Part shown: one piece after another, positions 6,571 through 12,915 of the stretch
Layout of the letters: every line of letters begins with the position of its first letter
Position numbering within the stretch: position 1 is the first letter of the stretch
Source of the DNA: JBOGWA01 sp050693155
GTDB taxonomy: Bacteria; Actinomycetota; UBA4738; CALAEC01
NCBI GenBank assembly: GCA_050693155.1
Contig: JBOGWA010000068.1
Coordinates: 1 to 38,684 of the forward strand
Reading direction: 5' to 3'
DNA: 38,684 nucleotides
Program-made: the position numbers and the translations under genes
Notes under the pieces: generated by a model
The model's input: the letters and a program-made list of their open reading frames with translations, nothing else
What the model was told of the DNA's origin: nothing
The model's database searches: none

Positions 6571-7919
6571 CTGCCGGTCGGAGCTGCGAGGTGATGGTCG
6601 GTTCGCTCCTGAAAGGCGATGCCGACCCAGAGAAGGTCCTCCTCGCGCTCCGGTCCGCCGATGATCTGAACGCTCAGCGGTAGACCTTCGTTCGAGAAAC
6701 CGGCCGGCAGGGCGATCGATGGAAGTCCCGCCAGGCTGATGGGCCGCGTGAACCACCCACAGCCTCCGGCAACCTCGAGGGAATCACCGGGAGTGACCTC
6801 GACCGAGGGCTGATCCGCCCTTGGGGCCGGGAACGGGGTTGTTGGGGCGAGGAGGACGTTCGCCTGCGCCAGCCCCTGGAGGTGTCGATCACGAATCTCG
6901 CTTGCCCGCAGCCGCGCTGCCTCGTAGTCACCTGGGCTCACTCCTCGGCCGAATTCCAGGATGAGCCTCGTCATCGGAAGGACCGCCTCCGGGTCATCGA
7001 GCAGATGACCGTGGAGCTCCGCAGCGTCGCTCCACACGATCGTGTTCCAGACGTGCGGGGCGTCTTCAATGCCCGGCGCCTCGATCGACACGACCTCTGC
7101 CCCCGCGTCTCGAAGCTCGCCCGCAGCGGCATCGACCGCCGCCGTTACCTCGTCGGCGACACGCTCCCGGTAGAAGCCCCCGAGGACTCCCACTCGAAGC
7201 CCCCGCAGACTTTCCACACTCGCCGGGGTCGCCGTCTTCCCTGCAATGACCTCGAAGCCACGAAGGAGATCTCCGACGCTCATCGCCAGCGGTCCGACCG
7301 TGTCGAGCGGCGGCGATAGCGGCATCACTCCCTGGAGACTCAAGCTGCCGGTGGTCGTCTTGAGCCCGACGGTTCCGCAGAGCGAGGCGGGAATCCGGAT
7401 CGAGCCACCCGTGTCGGTCCCGAGCGCGAGGGGGACGATTCCGGCGGCCACGGCCGCTGCGGAACCGCCGCTTGAGCCTCCCGTGATCCGGATCGGATCC
7501 CACGGATTGCGCGTTGGCCCACAGGCCGAGACGTCGTTCGTGCCCCCGGCGGCGAGTTCGTGCTGGTTGGTCTTGGCGACAATGACCGCGCCCCCTTCCC
7601 GAAGCCGGCGAACCGCGACCGCGTCGTCCAGCGCACGTCGACCCTGATAGCCGGCGCAGCAACCGGTCGTTTCCATGCCGGCGACGTCGAAGAGGTCCTT
7701 GACAACAACCGGCACGCCCGCAAGCGGACCCACATCGTCACCACGCGCCACCGCCTGCTCCAGGACCTGTGCCTCGACTCTCGCGTCGTGGGCGCGAACC
7801 TGGGAGCACGCGTTCGTGATCGGTTGCCAGTGGTCGATCGCGGCAAGCGCCTCCTCCACGAGCTCGATCGGTGAGCGCTTGCCTCTTCGCACGTCCCGCG
7901 AGATCTCGTCTACCCGCAC
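6567..7919 (-). CDS. Amidase-signature hydrolase (GatA/AtzF-like family)
   Basis: A 450-residue amidase-signature enzyme hydrolysing C-N amide bonds. The Ser-Ser-Lys catalytic set is complete: Lys74 in VVVKDLFDV, cis-Ser149 in ITGGSSGGSAAA, and nucleophile Ser173 in GTDTGGSIRIPA. The C-terminus has GLPSIALPAGF and GLPLSVQIIGG, as usual. No gatB or gatC is adjacent and the N-terminus differs from true GatA, so a catabolic amidase is more likely than the transamidosome subunit. The start GTG at 7919 has TAGCCT six bases upstream. It is divergent from the small conserved gene at 7943 and overlaps the small gene at 6322 by 4 bp. Confidence 0.85.
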   Translation of the reverse strand: MRVDEISRDVRRGKRSPIELVEEALAAIDHWQPITNACSQVRAHDARVEAQVLEQAVARGDDVGPLAGVPVVVKDLFDVAGMETTGCCAGYQGRRALDDAVAVRRLREGGAVIVAKTNQHELAAGGTNDVSACGPTRNPWDPIRITGGSSGGSAAAVAAGIVPLALGTDTGGSIRIPASLCGTVGLKTTTGSLSLQGVMPLSPPLDTVGPLAMSVGDLLRGFEVIAGKTATPASVESLRGLRVGVLGGFYRERVADEVTAAVDAAAGELRDAGAEVVSIEAPGIEDAPHVWNTIVWSDAAELHGHLLDDPEAVLPMTRLILEFGRGVSPGDYEAARLRASEIRDRHLQGLAQANVLLAPTTPFPAPRADQPSVEVTPGDSLEVAGGCGWFTRPISLAGLPSIALPAGFSNEGLPLSVQIIGGPEREEDLLWVGIAFQERTDHHLAAPTGS

Positions 7920-7925
7920 GGGGCG

Positions 7926-7935
7926 AGGCTACCCT
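7926..7935. promoter_or_regulatory. Bidirectional promoter with overlapping -10 boxes
   Basis: AGGCTACCCT. Plus-strand -10 TACCCT (7930-7935) is 7 bases before the GTG at 7943. Minus-strand -10 TAGCCT (7931 to 7926) is 6 bases before the GTG at 7919. The layout is nearly identical to 4124-4133, and both transcripts should be leaderless. Confidence 0.65.
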
Positions 7936-7942
7936 GGACGAC

Positions 7943-8227
7943 GTGTCCGAGATCCACGTGCAAGGGAAGGAGCGCACCGAGTCGAACGGAAAGCACGCAT
8001 TCGTCGTCAACGTCGTGGAGACGGGAAGCGAGACGAGTCATGAGGTCACGCTCGCCGAAAGCGACTACGAGCTACTGGGCGCGGGCTACTCCTCGCCGGA
8101 GGAGTTCATCCGTGCGTGCTTCGAATTCCTGTTGTCGCGGGAGCCGAAGGAGTCGATTCTTTCGCGCTTCGACGTGACCGCGATCTCTCGGTACTTCCCC
8201 GAGTTCGAGAACGAGATCCGTCGCTGA
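7943..8227 (+). CDS. Small conserved protein of unknown function, 94 residues
   Basis: I recognise the pattern of a widespread small conserved protein without known function: an N-terminal beta-rich half (FVVNVVETGSETSHEVTL), then PEEFIRACFEFLLSREPKE and SILSRFDVTAISRYFPEFE at the C-terminus. It has no membrane segment or metal site. The frame extends upstream to 7871, but the GTG at 7943 is chosen because the -10 TACCCT ends 8 bases before it and this avoids overlap with the divergent amidase. Its last 122 bp overlap the convergent transporter gene, whose opposite frame there is low-complexity. This gene is therefore the ancestral user of that segment. Confidence 0.7.
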   Translation: MSEIHVQGKERTESNGKHAFVVNVVETGSETSHEVTLAESDYELLGAGYSSPEEFIRACFEFLLSREPKESILSRFDVTAISRYFPEFENEIRR

Positions 8228-9179
8228 CGGTCGTCGCCGAGCTCCGGCCGGCCCCTTTGCGTCCGGTGGAACGAGCGGAGACGATGAGGGCGACCGCCGC
8301 CACGATGACCAATCCGGCGATCAGGGTTCGAGGAGTGATCTCTTCCCCGAGCACTCCCCAACCTAGGAGGACCGCCACGACCGGATTCACGTACGCGTAC
8401 GTCGAAACGAGCGAGGTCCTCGCGACCCGAAGGAGCCAGGCGTAGGCCGTGAAGCCGACGAGCGATCCGAACACGATCAGGTGGAGGAAGCCAAGAACCG
8501 ATTCCAGCGACACCGCGTCGACTCGTATGTCGCCGATCTCGCCGCGAGCGATCCCGGCAACGCCGAGCGCGAGCCCTCCGGCGAGCATCTGCATCGCGGC
8601 GCCGACCAGCGAGCGAGCCGGAAGGGGGGCGTTCCGCGCATACAGCGACCCGGCCGCCCAGGAGACGGATGCGAAAACGAGCAACAGCGGGCCCACGACC
8701 CCTCCCCCGTTCCCGGGCTGGACCAGGAGGGCGACTCCGGCGAATCCAACCACCACTCCGATGCCTTCGGCCCAGGACACGCCTTCCCGCAGCGCAAACC
8801 TCGACATGAGCACCATCCAGAGGGGAACCGTGGCAACGAGGAGCGAAGCGATCCCCGAATCGACGGTCTGCTCGGCGATTACGACCAAGCCGTTGCCGCC
8901 GAGCAGGAGCGCCGAACCCACGATCAGTGCGGACCTCCAGTGCGCTCTGGTCGGTCGATCGCCGGCCCGATCGCCCCGCCGGATGGCCCAAACGTAGAGG
9001 AGTGCCCCGGCGATGAGGAAGCGCGTCGATGCCATGAGCAGCGGCGGCATCGTGCGGACCGCAACGCGGATCGCGAGATACGTCGAGCCCCACACGATGT
9101 AGACGGTCGCAAGCGCGATCCAGATCGTGGCGGCCGAAGCCGCTCGGCCGCTGGTGCGGGTTGTTTCCCCTCCGGTCAT
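8106..9179 (-). CDS. EamA/DMT-family exporter (YedA-like)
   Basis: A 357-residue drug/metabolite transporter with about ten membrane helices in two EamA repeats. The first starts IVWGSTYLAIRVAVRTMPP and the second lies around the segment SWAAGSLYARNAPLPARS. The family normally ends near 300 residues. Here the core stops around VALIVSARSTGRK, and about 55 extra Arg/Ser/Thr-rich residues follow, most of them encoded antisense to the gene at 7943. The tail looks like run-on into the neighbour rather than a domain. The ATG at 9179 has no clear ribosome site. Substrate unknown; YedA-like members are proposed metabolite or amino-acid exporters. Confidence 0.8.
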   Translation of the reverse strand: MTGGETTRTSGRAASAATIWIALATVYIVWGSTYLAIRVAVRTMPPLLMASTRFLIAGALLYVWAIRRGDRAGDRPTRAHWRSALIVGSALLLGGNGLVVIAEQTVDSGIASLLVATVPLWMVLMSRFALREGVSWAEGIGVVVGFAGVALLVQPGNGGGVVGPLLLVFASVSWAAGSLYARNAPLPARSLVGAAMQMLAGGLALGVAGIARGEIGDIRVDAVSLESVLGFLHLIVFGSLVGFTAYAWLLRVARTSLVSTYAYVNPVVAVLLGWGVLGEEITPRTLIAGLVIVAAVALIVSARSTGRKGAGRSSATTVSDGSRSRTRGSTERSRSRRSAKESTPSAPATTGIRSTHG

Positions 9180-9280
9180 TACTTGGTGAAAGAAGGGAGC
9201 GAGCCTCGTTATTCCTCTCGTCGTCCTCTGCTGGCGGCCTCCCTTGCCGCAACCCTTCGGGGCTGATTCAATCGCCCGGT

Positions 9281-9286
9281 TATTCT
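9281..9286 (+). promoter_or_regulatory. -10 box of the lipoprotein gene
   Basis: TATTCT ends 9 bases before the ATG at 9296. The intervening bases also include GGGAGG (9288-9292 region), so a very short leader with a Shine-Dalgarno is possible. Confidence 0.4.
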
Positions 9287-9295
9287 GGGAGGAAC

Positions 9296-9805
9296 ATGAA
9301 TCTGAGCCAGCCCAAGGGTCTCGTTTACTCGCTGCTGGTGCTCGTCATCGCGGCCGGCGCATGCGGGAACGGCGACGACCGAGCGCGCCCACGCGGAGGG
9401 CCCGGTGGCGAAAGCCCAGCGCCGGAGGGTCCGCTCACGTCGGGGGAGGCCCGCGTCGAAATCAGCGGTGACATCGCCGAATCCTTCAATCTCGGGCTCG
9501 ATTTCGGGGGCACGCTCATCTACCAGCCGCCGAACGGCGCCATGGCCGTCGTCTGGTCGAACGGGCAGAGTCGCTCGTTCGCGATCGCCGCGCCCTTCTT
9601 CACCGGGACTCAGCAGACTAGCAACGAGGTGAGCATCACGATCACGACGTCGGACGTCTCTTTGTTCATCTCGAATGCCGGCGAGTGCGAAATCACGCTG
9701 GATCAGGCCGACGAGCAAGAGCTCCAGGGAAGCTTTTCGTGCAGACGGCTGAAGGGGACGAACCAGACCGTGAACGCGTCGGGCACGTTCAGCGCGAGCG
9801 CGTAG
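9296..9805 (+). CDS. Putative lipoprotein, unknown function
   Basis: A 169-residue exported protein. The N-terminus MNLSQPKGLVYSLLVLVI is hydrophobic and followed by AAGACGN, a weak lipobox with Cys23. A Gly/Pro/Arg-rich linker reaches about residue 46. The rest (residues 50-169) is predicted beta-rich, with GDIAESFNLGLDFGGTLIYQ and a Cys pair (GECEITL, SFSCRRL) that could form a disulfide. It resembles the many actinobacterial lipoproteins of this size, but I cannot place a family. The ATG is preceded by GGGAGGAAC, a good ribosome site. The oxidoreductase gene starts 15 bp downstream and may be co-transcribed. Confidence 0.6.
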   Translation: MNLSQPKGLVYSLLVLVIAAGACGNGDDRARPRGGPGGESPAPEGPLTSGEARVEISGDIAESFNLGLDFGGTLIYQPPNGAMAVVWSNGQSRSFAIAAPFFTGTQQTSNEVSITITTSDVSLFISNAGECEITLDQADEQELQGSFSCRRLKGTNQTVNASGTFSASA

Positions 9806-9819
9806 AGAGCTCTCGGCTG

Positions 9820-10854
9820 ATGTCGGTGCAGGTAGGGCTCGGGCTTTTCACGGGACAGATCCCACCCGGCTCGGGTCATACGTTCGCTCGGGAATACCAA
9901 GACGTCGTTGAACTCGCTCGACTCGCGGAATCACTCAGCTTCGATTCCGTTTGGGTGAGCGAGCATCACGGAGCGAGCGACGGGTACCTGCCCTCGCTCC
10001 TGCCAATGCTTGCCGCCGTCGCGAGCGCCACCGAGCGGGTTCGTCTCGGAACCGGCGTGATGCTCACTCCGTTCCACCATCCGATCCGGCTCGCGGAAGA
10101 CGCCGCGGTGGTCGACCAGCTCTCGGGCGGTCGTCTCATTCTTGGCCTCGCGCTCGGCTGGCGGGAGGAGGAATTCCGCATGTTCGGGATCCCGATCGAA
10201 GAGCGCCTTCGCCGAACGACGGAGACGATCCAGATCCTCCGCCTGGCGTGGGCGGGCGGGCGCTTCAGTCACGATGGTAGGATCTTCCGTTTCGACGACA
10301 TCTCCGTGACGCCGCCGCCCGCTCAGATCGGCGGTCCACCTATCTACCTGGGAGGGTTCGCGGAAGCGGCCGTCCGCCGGGCTGGAAGGATCGCCGACGG
10401 CTACATCCGAAGCCGCGGAGGGATCGAGGACGCGAAAGAAGCGCTCACATGGGCGGAGGAAGCGGCGAGCTCGGCCGGCAAGAACCCCGCGGAGATCGGG
10501 TTTGCTCAGCTCCAGAACGCCTTCGTCTGGGACGACGACTCCGCGTGGGAGCGGGTTCGCGACGGCGTCTCGCATCAGGTCGGGGTGTATGCGGGCTGGC
10601 GCGAGGGATCCGACACACCCGGGCGCCCCCTCGAGGTCCCGCGGAGTGACGAGTCGACGCTTCGGAATCTCACGCCGGCGGGAACCCCACCGGAGGTGAT
10701 CCGCGCGCTCAGTCCCTTCACTCAGGCATTCGCCGACCGGGACGAGTTCCACTTCATCGTGCGACTTCACTATCCGGGCATGGAACTCGAGACCGCCGCC
10801 CATGCCATCAAGCTCTTCGGCGAAGACGTGCTCCCCGCACTCCGGAGCTCCTGA
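9820..10854 (+). CDS. LLM-class flavin/F420-dependent oxidoreductase
   Basis: A 344-residue TIM-barrel enzyme of the luciferase-like monooxygenase family, using FMN or F420. Visible markers are VQVGLGLFTGQIPPG at the N-terminus, FDSVWVSEHHGASDGY near residues 38-53, RVRLGTGVMLTPFHHPIRLAED, GGRLILGLALGWREEEF, and RTTETIQILRLAW. The EHHG motif and no partner reductase are compatible with either cofactor; I cannot decide between FMN monooxygenase and F420 enzyme. ATG at 9820 gives the normal N-terminus; GTG at 9826 is an alternative. It lies 14 bp after the lipoprotein gene, so one transcript is likely. Confidence 0.8.
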   Translation: MSVQVGLGLFTGQIPPGSGHTFAREYQDVVELARLAESLSFDSVWVSEHHGASDGYLPSLLPMLAAVASATERVRLGTGVMLTPFHHPIRLAEDAAVVDQLSGGRLILGLALGWREEEFRMFGIPIEERLRRTTETIQILRLAWAGGRFSHDGRIFRFDDISVTPPPAQIGGPPIYLGGFAEAAVRRAGRIADGYIRSRGGIEDAKEALTWAEEAASSAGKNPAEIGFAQLQNAFVWDDDSAWERVRDGVSHQVGVYAGWREGSDTPGRPLEVPRSDESTLRNLTPAGTPPEVIRALSPFTQAFADRDEFHFIVRLHYPGMELETAAHAIKLFGEDVLPALRSS

Positions 10855-10885
10855 GCTCATCTGGCGAGCGGCGAGGGCCGGGATG

Positions 10886-10891
10886 TAAGGT
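10886..10891 (+). promoter_or_regulatory. -10 box of the CBS-pair gene
   Basis: TAAGGT preceded by TG, six bases before the ATG at 10898. This spacing implies a leaderless mRNA. Confidence 0.5.
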
Positions 10892-10897
10892 TCGGGC

Positions 10898-11272
10898 ATG
10901 GCCACGGTGAAGGACCTCATCACCGGGGAGCCGTTCTCCGTCGAACCCTCGACGACCGTCGCGGAAGCCGCGACGATGATGGCCGAGCGCAGGATCGGGT
11001 CTGCGCTCGTCATGGAGGGCGAAAAGCTTCTCGGTATCTTCACCGAGCGAGACGTGCTCCGTGCCATGGGCGAGCAGTTCGACGCAGCCCAGCACCCCGT
11101 CTCGGAGTGGATGACGCACGACCCGATCGTGATCGATCCAGGCGCCGACGCGAAGAGCGCGCTTGAAACGATGCTCGAGCGAAACTTCCGGCACCTCCCG
11201 GTCGTCGACGGCGGAGCCGTTCTCGGAGTCGTGTCGATGCGCGACCTGACCGCCGCAGAAGCTGCGGATTAG
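10898..11272 (+). CDS. CBS-domain pair protein
   Basis: A 124-residue protein made only of two CBS domains (about residues 1-60 and 65-122), a Bateman module that binds adenosyl nucleotides such as AMP, ATP or SAM. Visible repeat motifs are the pair VEPSTTVAEAATMMAERRIG with LGIFTERDVLRAMG, then VIDPGADAKSALETMLERN with VLGVVSMRDLTAA. It is likely a cytoplasmic energy or ligand sensor for an unknown partner. Its stop overlaps the stop of the convergent 62-residue gene by 4 bp. Confidence 0.85.
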   Translation: MATVKDLITGEPFSVEPSTTVAEAATMMAERRIGSALVMEGEKLLGIFTERDVLRAMGEQFDAAQHPVSEWMTHDPIVIDPGADAKSALETMLERNFRHLPVVDGGAVLGVVSMRDLTAAEAAD

Positions 11273-11457
11273 AAGCCGGCTTTTGGCTTCTCCGGGAGCT
11301 CCTCACTTGCCTTCTTGAGCGCGCCCCAGACCGCCGTGAAGACCTCCCCGGCGTACGACGGGGCTTGGGAGCCCTCACCGCCCATGCCGCCCCGTAGCGC
11401 CGAGGCGGTCACGTCGACGGCCTTCTCGAAGAGCTGCCAGTCGATCTCCCGTGCCAT
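11269..11457 (-). CDS. Small unknown protein, 62 residues
   Basis: Not recognised. ATG at 11457 has a strong AGGAGG ribosome site with short spacing. The protein is soluble and mixed: MAREIDWQLFEKAVDVTASA, a Gly-rich turn GGMGGEG, then AGEVFTAVWGALKKASEELP, plausibly two helices. It is divergent from the tryptophanase gene, sharing the 66 bp between them, and its stop overlaps that of the CBS gene by 4 bp. Confidence rests on the ribosome site and packing with neighbours. Confidence 0.6.
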   Translation of the reverse strand: MAREIDWQLFEKAVDVTASALRGGMGGEGSQAPSYAGEVFTAVWGALKKASEELPEKPKAGF

Positions 11458-11493
11458 CGTTCCTCCTTTTTTTGGTGTTTGGAAGGCGGCTGG

Positions 11494-11517
11494 TAGGCTA
11501 GCGGAGTCGGCAGGAGG
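11494..11517 (+). promoter_or_regulatory. -10 box and Shine-Dalgarno of tryptophanase
   Basis: TAGGCT (11494-11499) is a likely -10 box. AGGAGG (11512-11517) is a perfect Shine-Dalgarno, six bases before a CTG codon at 11524. No ATG, GTG or TTG occurs in this frame between the in-frame TAG at 11494 and the ATG at 11698. Confidence 0.65.
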
Positions 11518-11523
11518 AGCGCG

Positions 11524-12915
11524 CTGAGCCAGACCGATCCCGTCCCGGAGCCGTGGCGGGTCAAGTCCATCGAGCCGATCCGCCTCATCCCTCGGGGTGA
11601 GCGTGAACGGGCGCTCCAGGACGCGGAGTACAACGTCTTCCGTCTTCGCTCTGAGGACGTCTTCGTCGATCTGCTGACCGACTCTGGGACGTCGGCGATG
11701 AGCGCAGACCAATGGGCCGGGCTTCAGGTTGGCGACGAGTCCTACGCGGGCGCGCGCAACTGGGAGCGACTCGAGACGGTCGTGCGGGACCTTACCGGGT
11801 GCCCGTTCGTCCTCCCGGTTCATCAGGGGCGCGGGGCGGAAACAATCTACTGCAGGGCGTTCGTTCAGGAGGACGACGTCGTTCTCGGCAACATGCATTT
11901 CGACACGACGAAAGCCCACATCCTGAACCGTGGAGCGTGGCCGGTGAACGCGGTGGTCGACGAGGGCCTCGACCCCGATAGCTCGCCGCCGTTCAAGGGA
12001 AACGTCGACCTCGAGAAAGCCGAGCGTGCGGTACGCGAGAACCCGGGGAAGGTGCGCCTGTTCGTGCTCACGACCACGTCCAATACGAACGGCGGCCAGC
12101 CCGTCTCGCTCGAGAACGCTCAGGAGGTCGCGGACTTCTGCCGCCGCCACGGAATCCGGCTTCTTATCGACGCCGCGCGGTTCGCCGAGAACTGCTACCT
12201 CATCAAGGAGCGCGAGCCCGGCCAGGAGCATCGGACCGTGCGGGAGATCGCACGAGAGCTCTTCTCGCTGTCCGACGGCGCAGCGATGAGCGCCAAGAAG
12301 GACGCGCTCGTCAACATCGGAGGGTTCCTCGCCCTCCGGAGCAAGGACGACTTCTCCGAATGCCGGAAGTGGGGCGTGCTCTACGAGGGATTCAGCACCT
12401 ACGGCGGGCTCGCCGGACGAGATCTCGAAGCGATCGCACGTGGACTAGAGGAAGGGCTCGATGAGGGCTATCTCGCAGCCCGAATCCGCCAGGTGCGATT
12501 CCTGCACGGCCTGCTCTCCGACGCCGGCATCCCGGTGGTCCGTCCGCCGGGCGGCCACTGCGTCGTGATCGACGTGGCTCGGTTCCTCGATCATCTTCCA
12601 CGCGACCAATTCCCGGCGGAATCGCTTGCTGCGGCCCTGTATATCGAGGGCGCCGTTCGCACGGTCGGCATCGGCGGGCTCGCGTTCGCCGAGCCGGATC
12701 GGGACACGGGCGAGCTCACGCTCGCGCCCTGGGAATTCCTACGAATGGCCGTGCCGCGCCGCGTCTACACCGACAACCACATCGCCTACGCAGCGCGAGC
12801 GGTTGAGAGCGTGTGGGCGAAGCGACACCAGGTGAACGGCCTTCGGGTGCTGGAGGCCCCCTCGGACCTCCCTCACTTCACCGCGCGCTTTAGTCCGATT
12901 CCCGCCCAGACTTGA
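11524..12915 (+). CDS. tnaA: Tryptophanase (tryptophan indole-lyase), probable CTG start
   Basis: A 463-residue PLP enzyme of the tryptophanase/tyrosine phenol-lyase family, splitting tryptophan to indole, pyruvate and ammonia. Homology begins well before the first ATG (11698): PWRVKSIEPIRLIPRGER and FVDLLTDSGTSAMS are family N-terminal blocks, so the start is probably the CTG at 11524 behind AGGAGG. PLP-binding Lys259 lies in MSAKKDALVNIGG. At the positions separating the two activities it is tryptophanase-like: Asp127 in NMHFDTTKAH (Thr in tyrosine phenol-lyase), Ile in VRTVGIG (Arg there), and His in PHFTARF (Phe there). The length matches the family only with the CTG start. No tnaC leader or tnaB permease is seen. 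Confidence 0.8.
   Translation: MSQTDPVPEPWRVKSIEPIRLIPRGERERALQDAEYNVFRLRSEDVFVDLLTDSGTSAMSADQWAGLQVGDESYAGARNWERLETVVRDLTGCPFVLPVHQGRGAETIYCRAFVQEDDVVLGNMHFDTTKAHILNRGAWPVNAVVDEGLDPDSSPPFKGNVDLEKAERAVRENPGKVRLFVLTTTSNTNGGQPVSLENAQEVADFCRRHGIRLLIDAARFAENCYLIKEREPGQEHRTVREIARELFSLSDGAAMSAKKDALVNIGGFLALRSKDDFSECRKWGVLYEGFSTYGGLAGRDLEAIARGLEEGLDEGYLAARIRQVRFLHGLLSDAGIPVVRPPGGHCVVIDVARFLDHLPRDQFPAESLAAALYIEGAVRTVGIGGLAFAEPDRDTGELTLAPWEFLRMAVPRRVYTDNHIAYAARAVESVWAKRHQVNGLRVLEAPSDLPHFTARFSPIPAQT

Noticed and set aside
11698..12915. ATG at 11698 as tryptophanase start
   Set aside because: Family homology continues 50 or more residues upstream in the same frame, and AGGAGG sits before the CTG at 11524.
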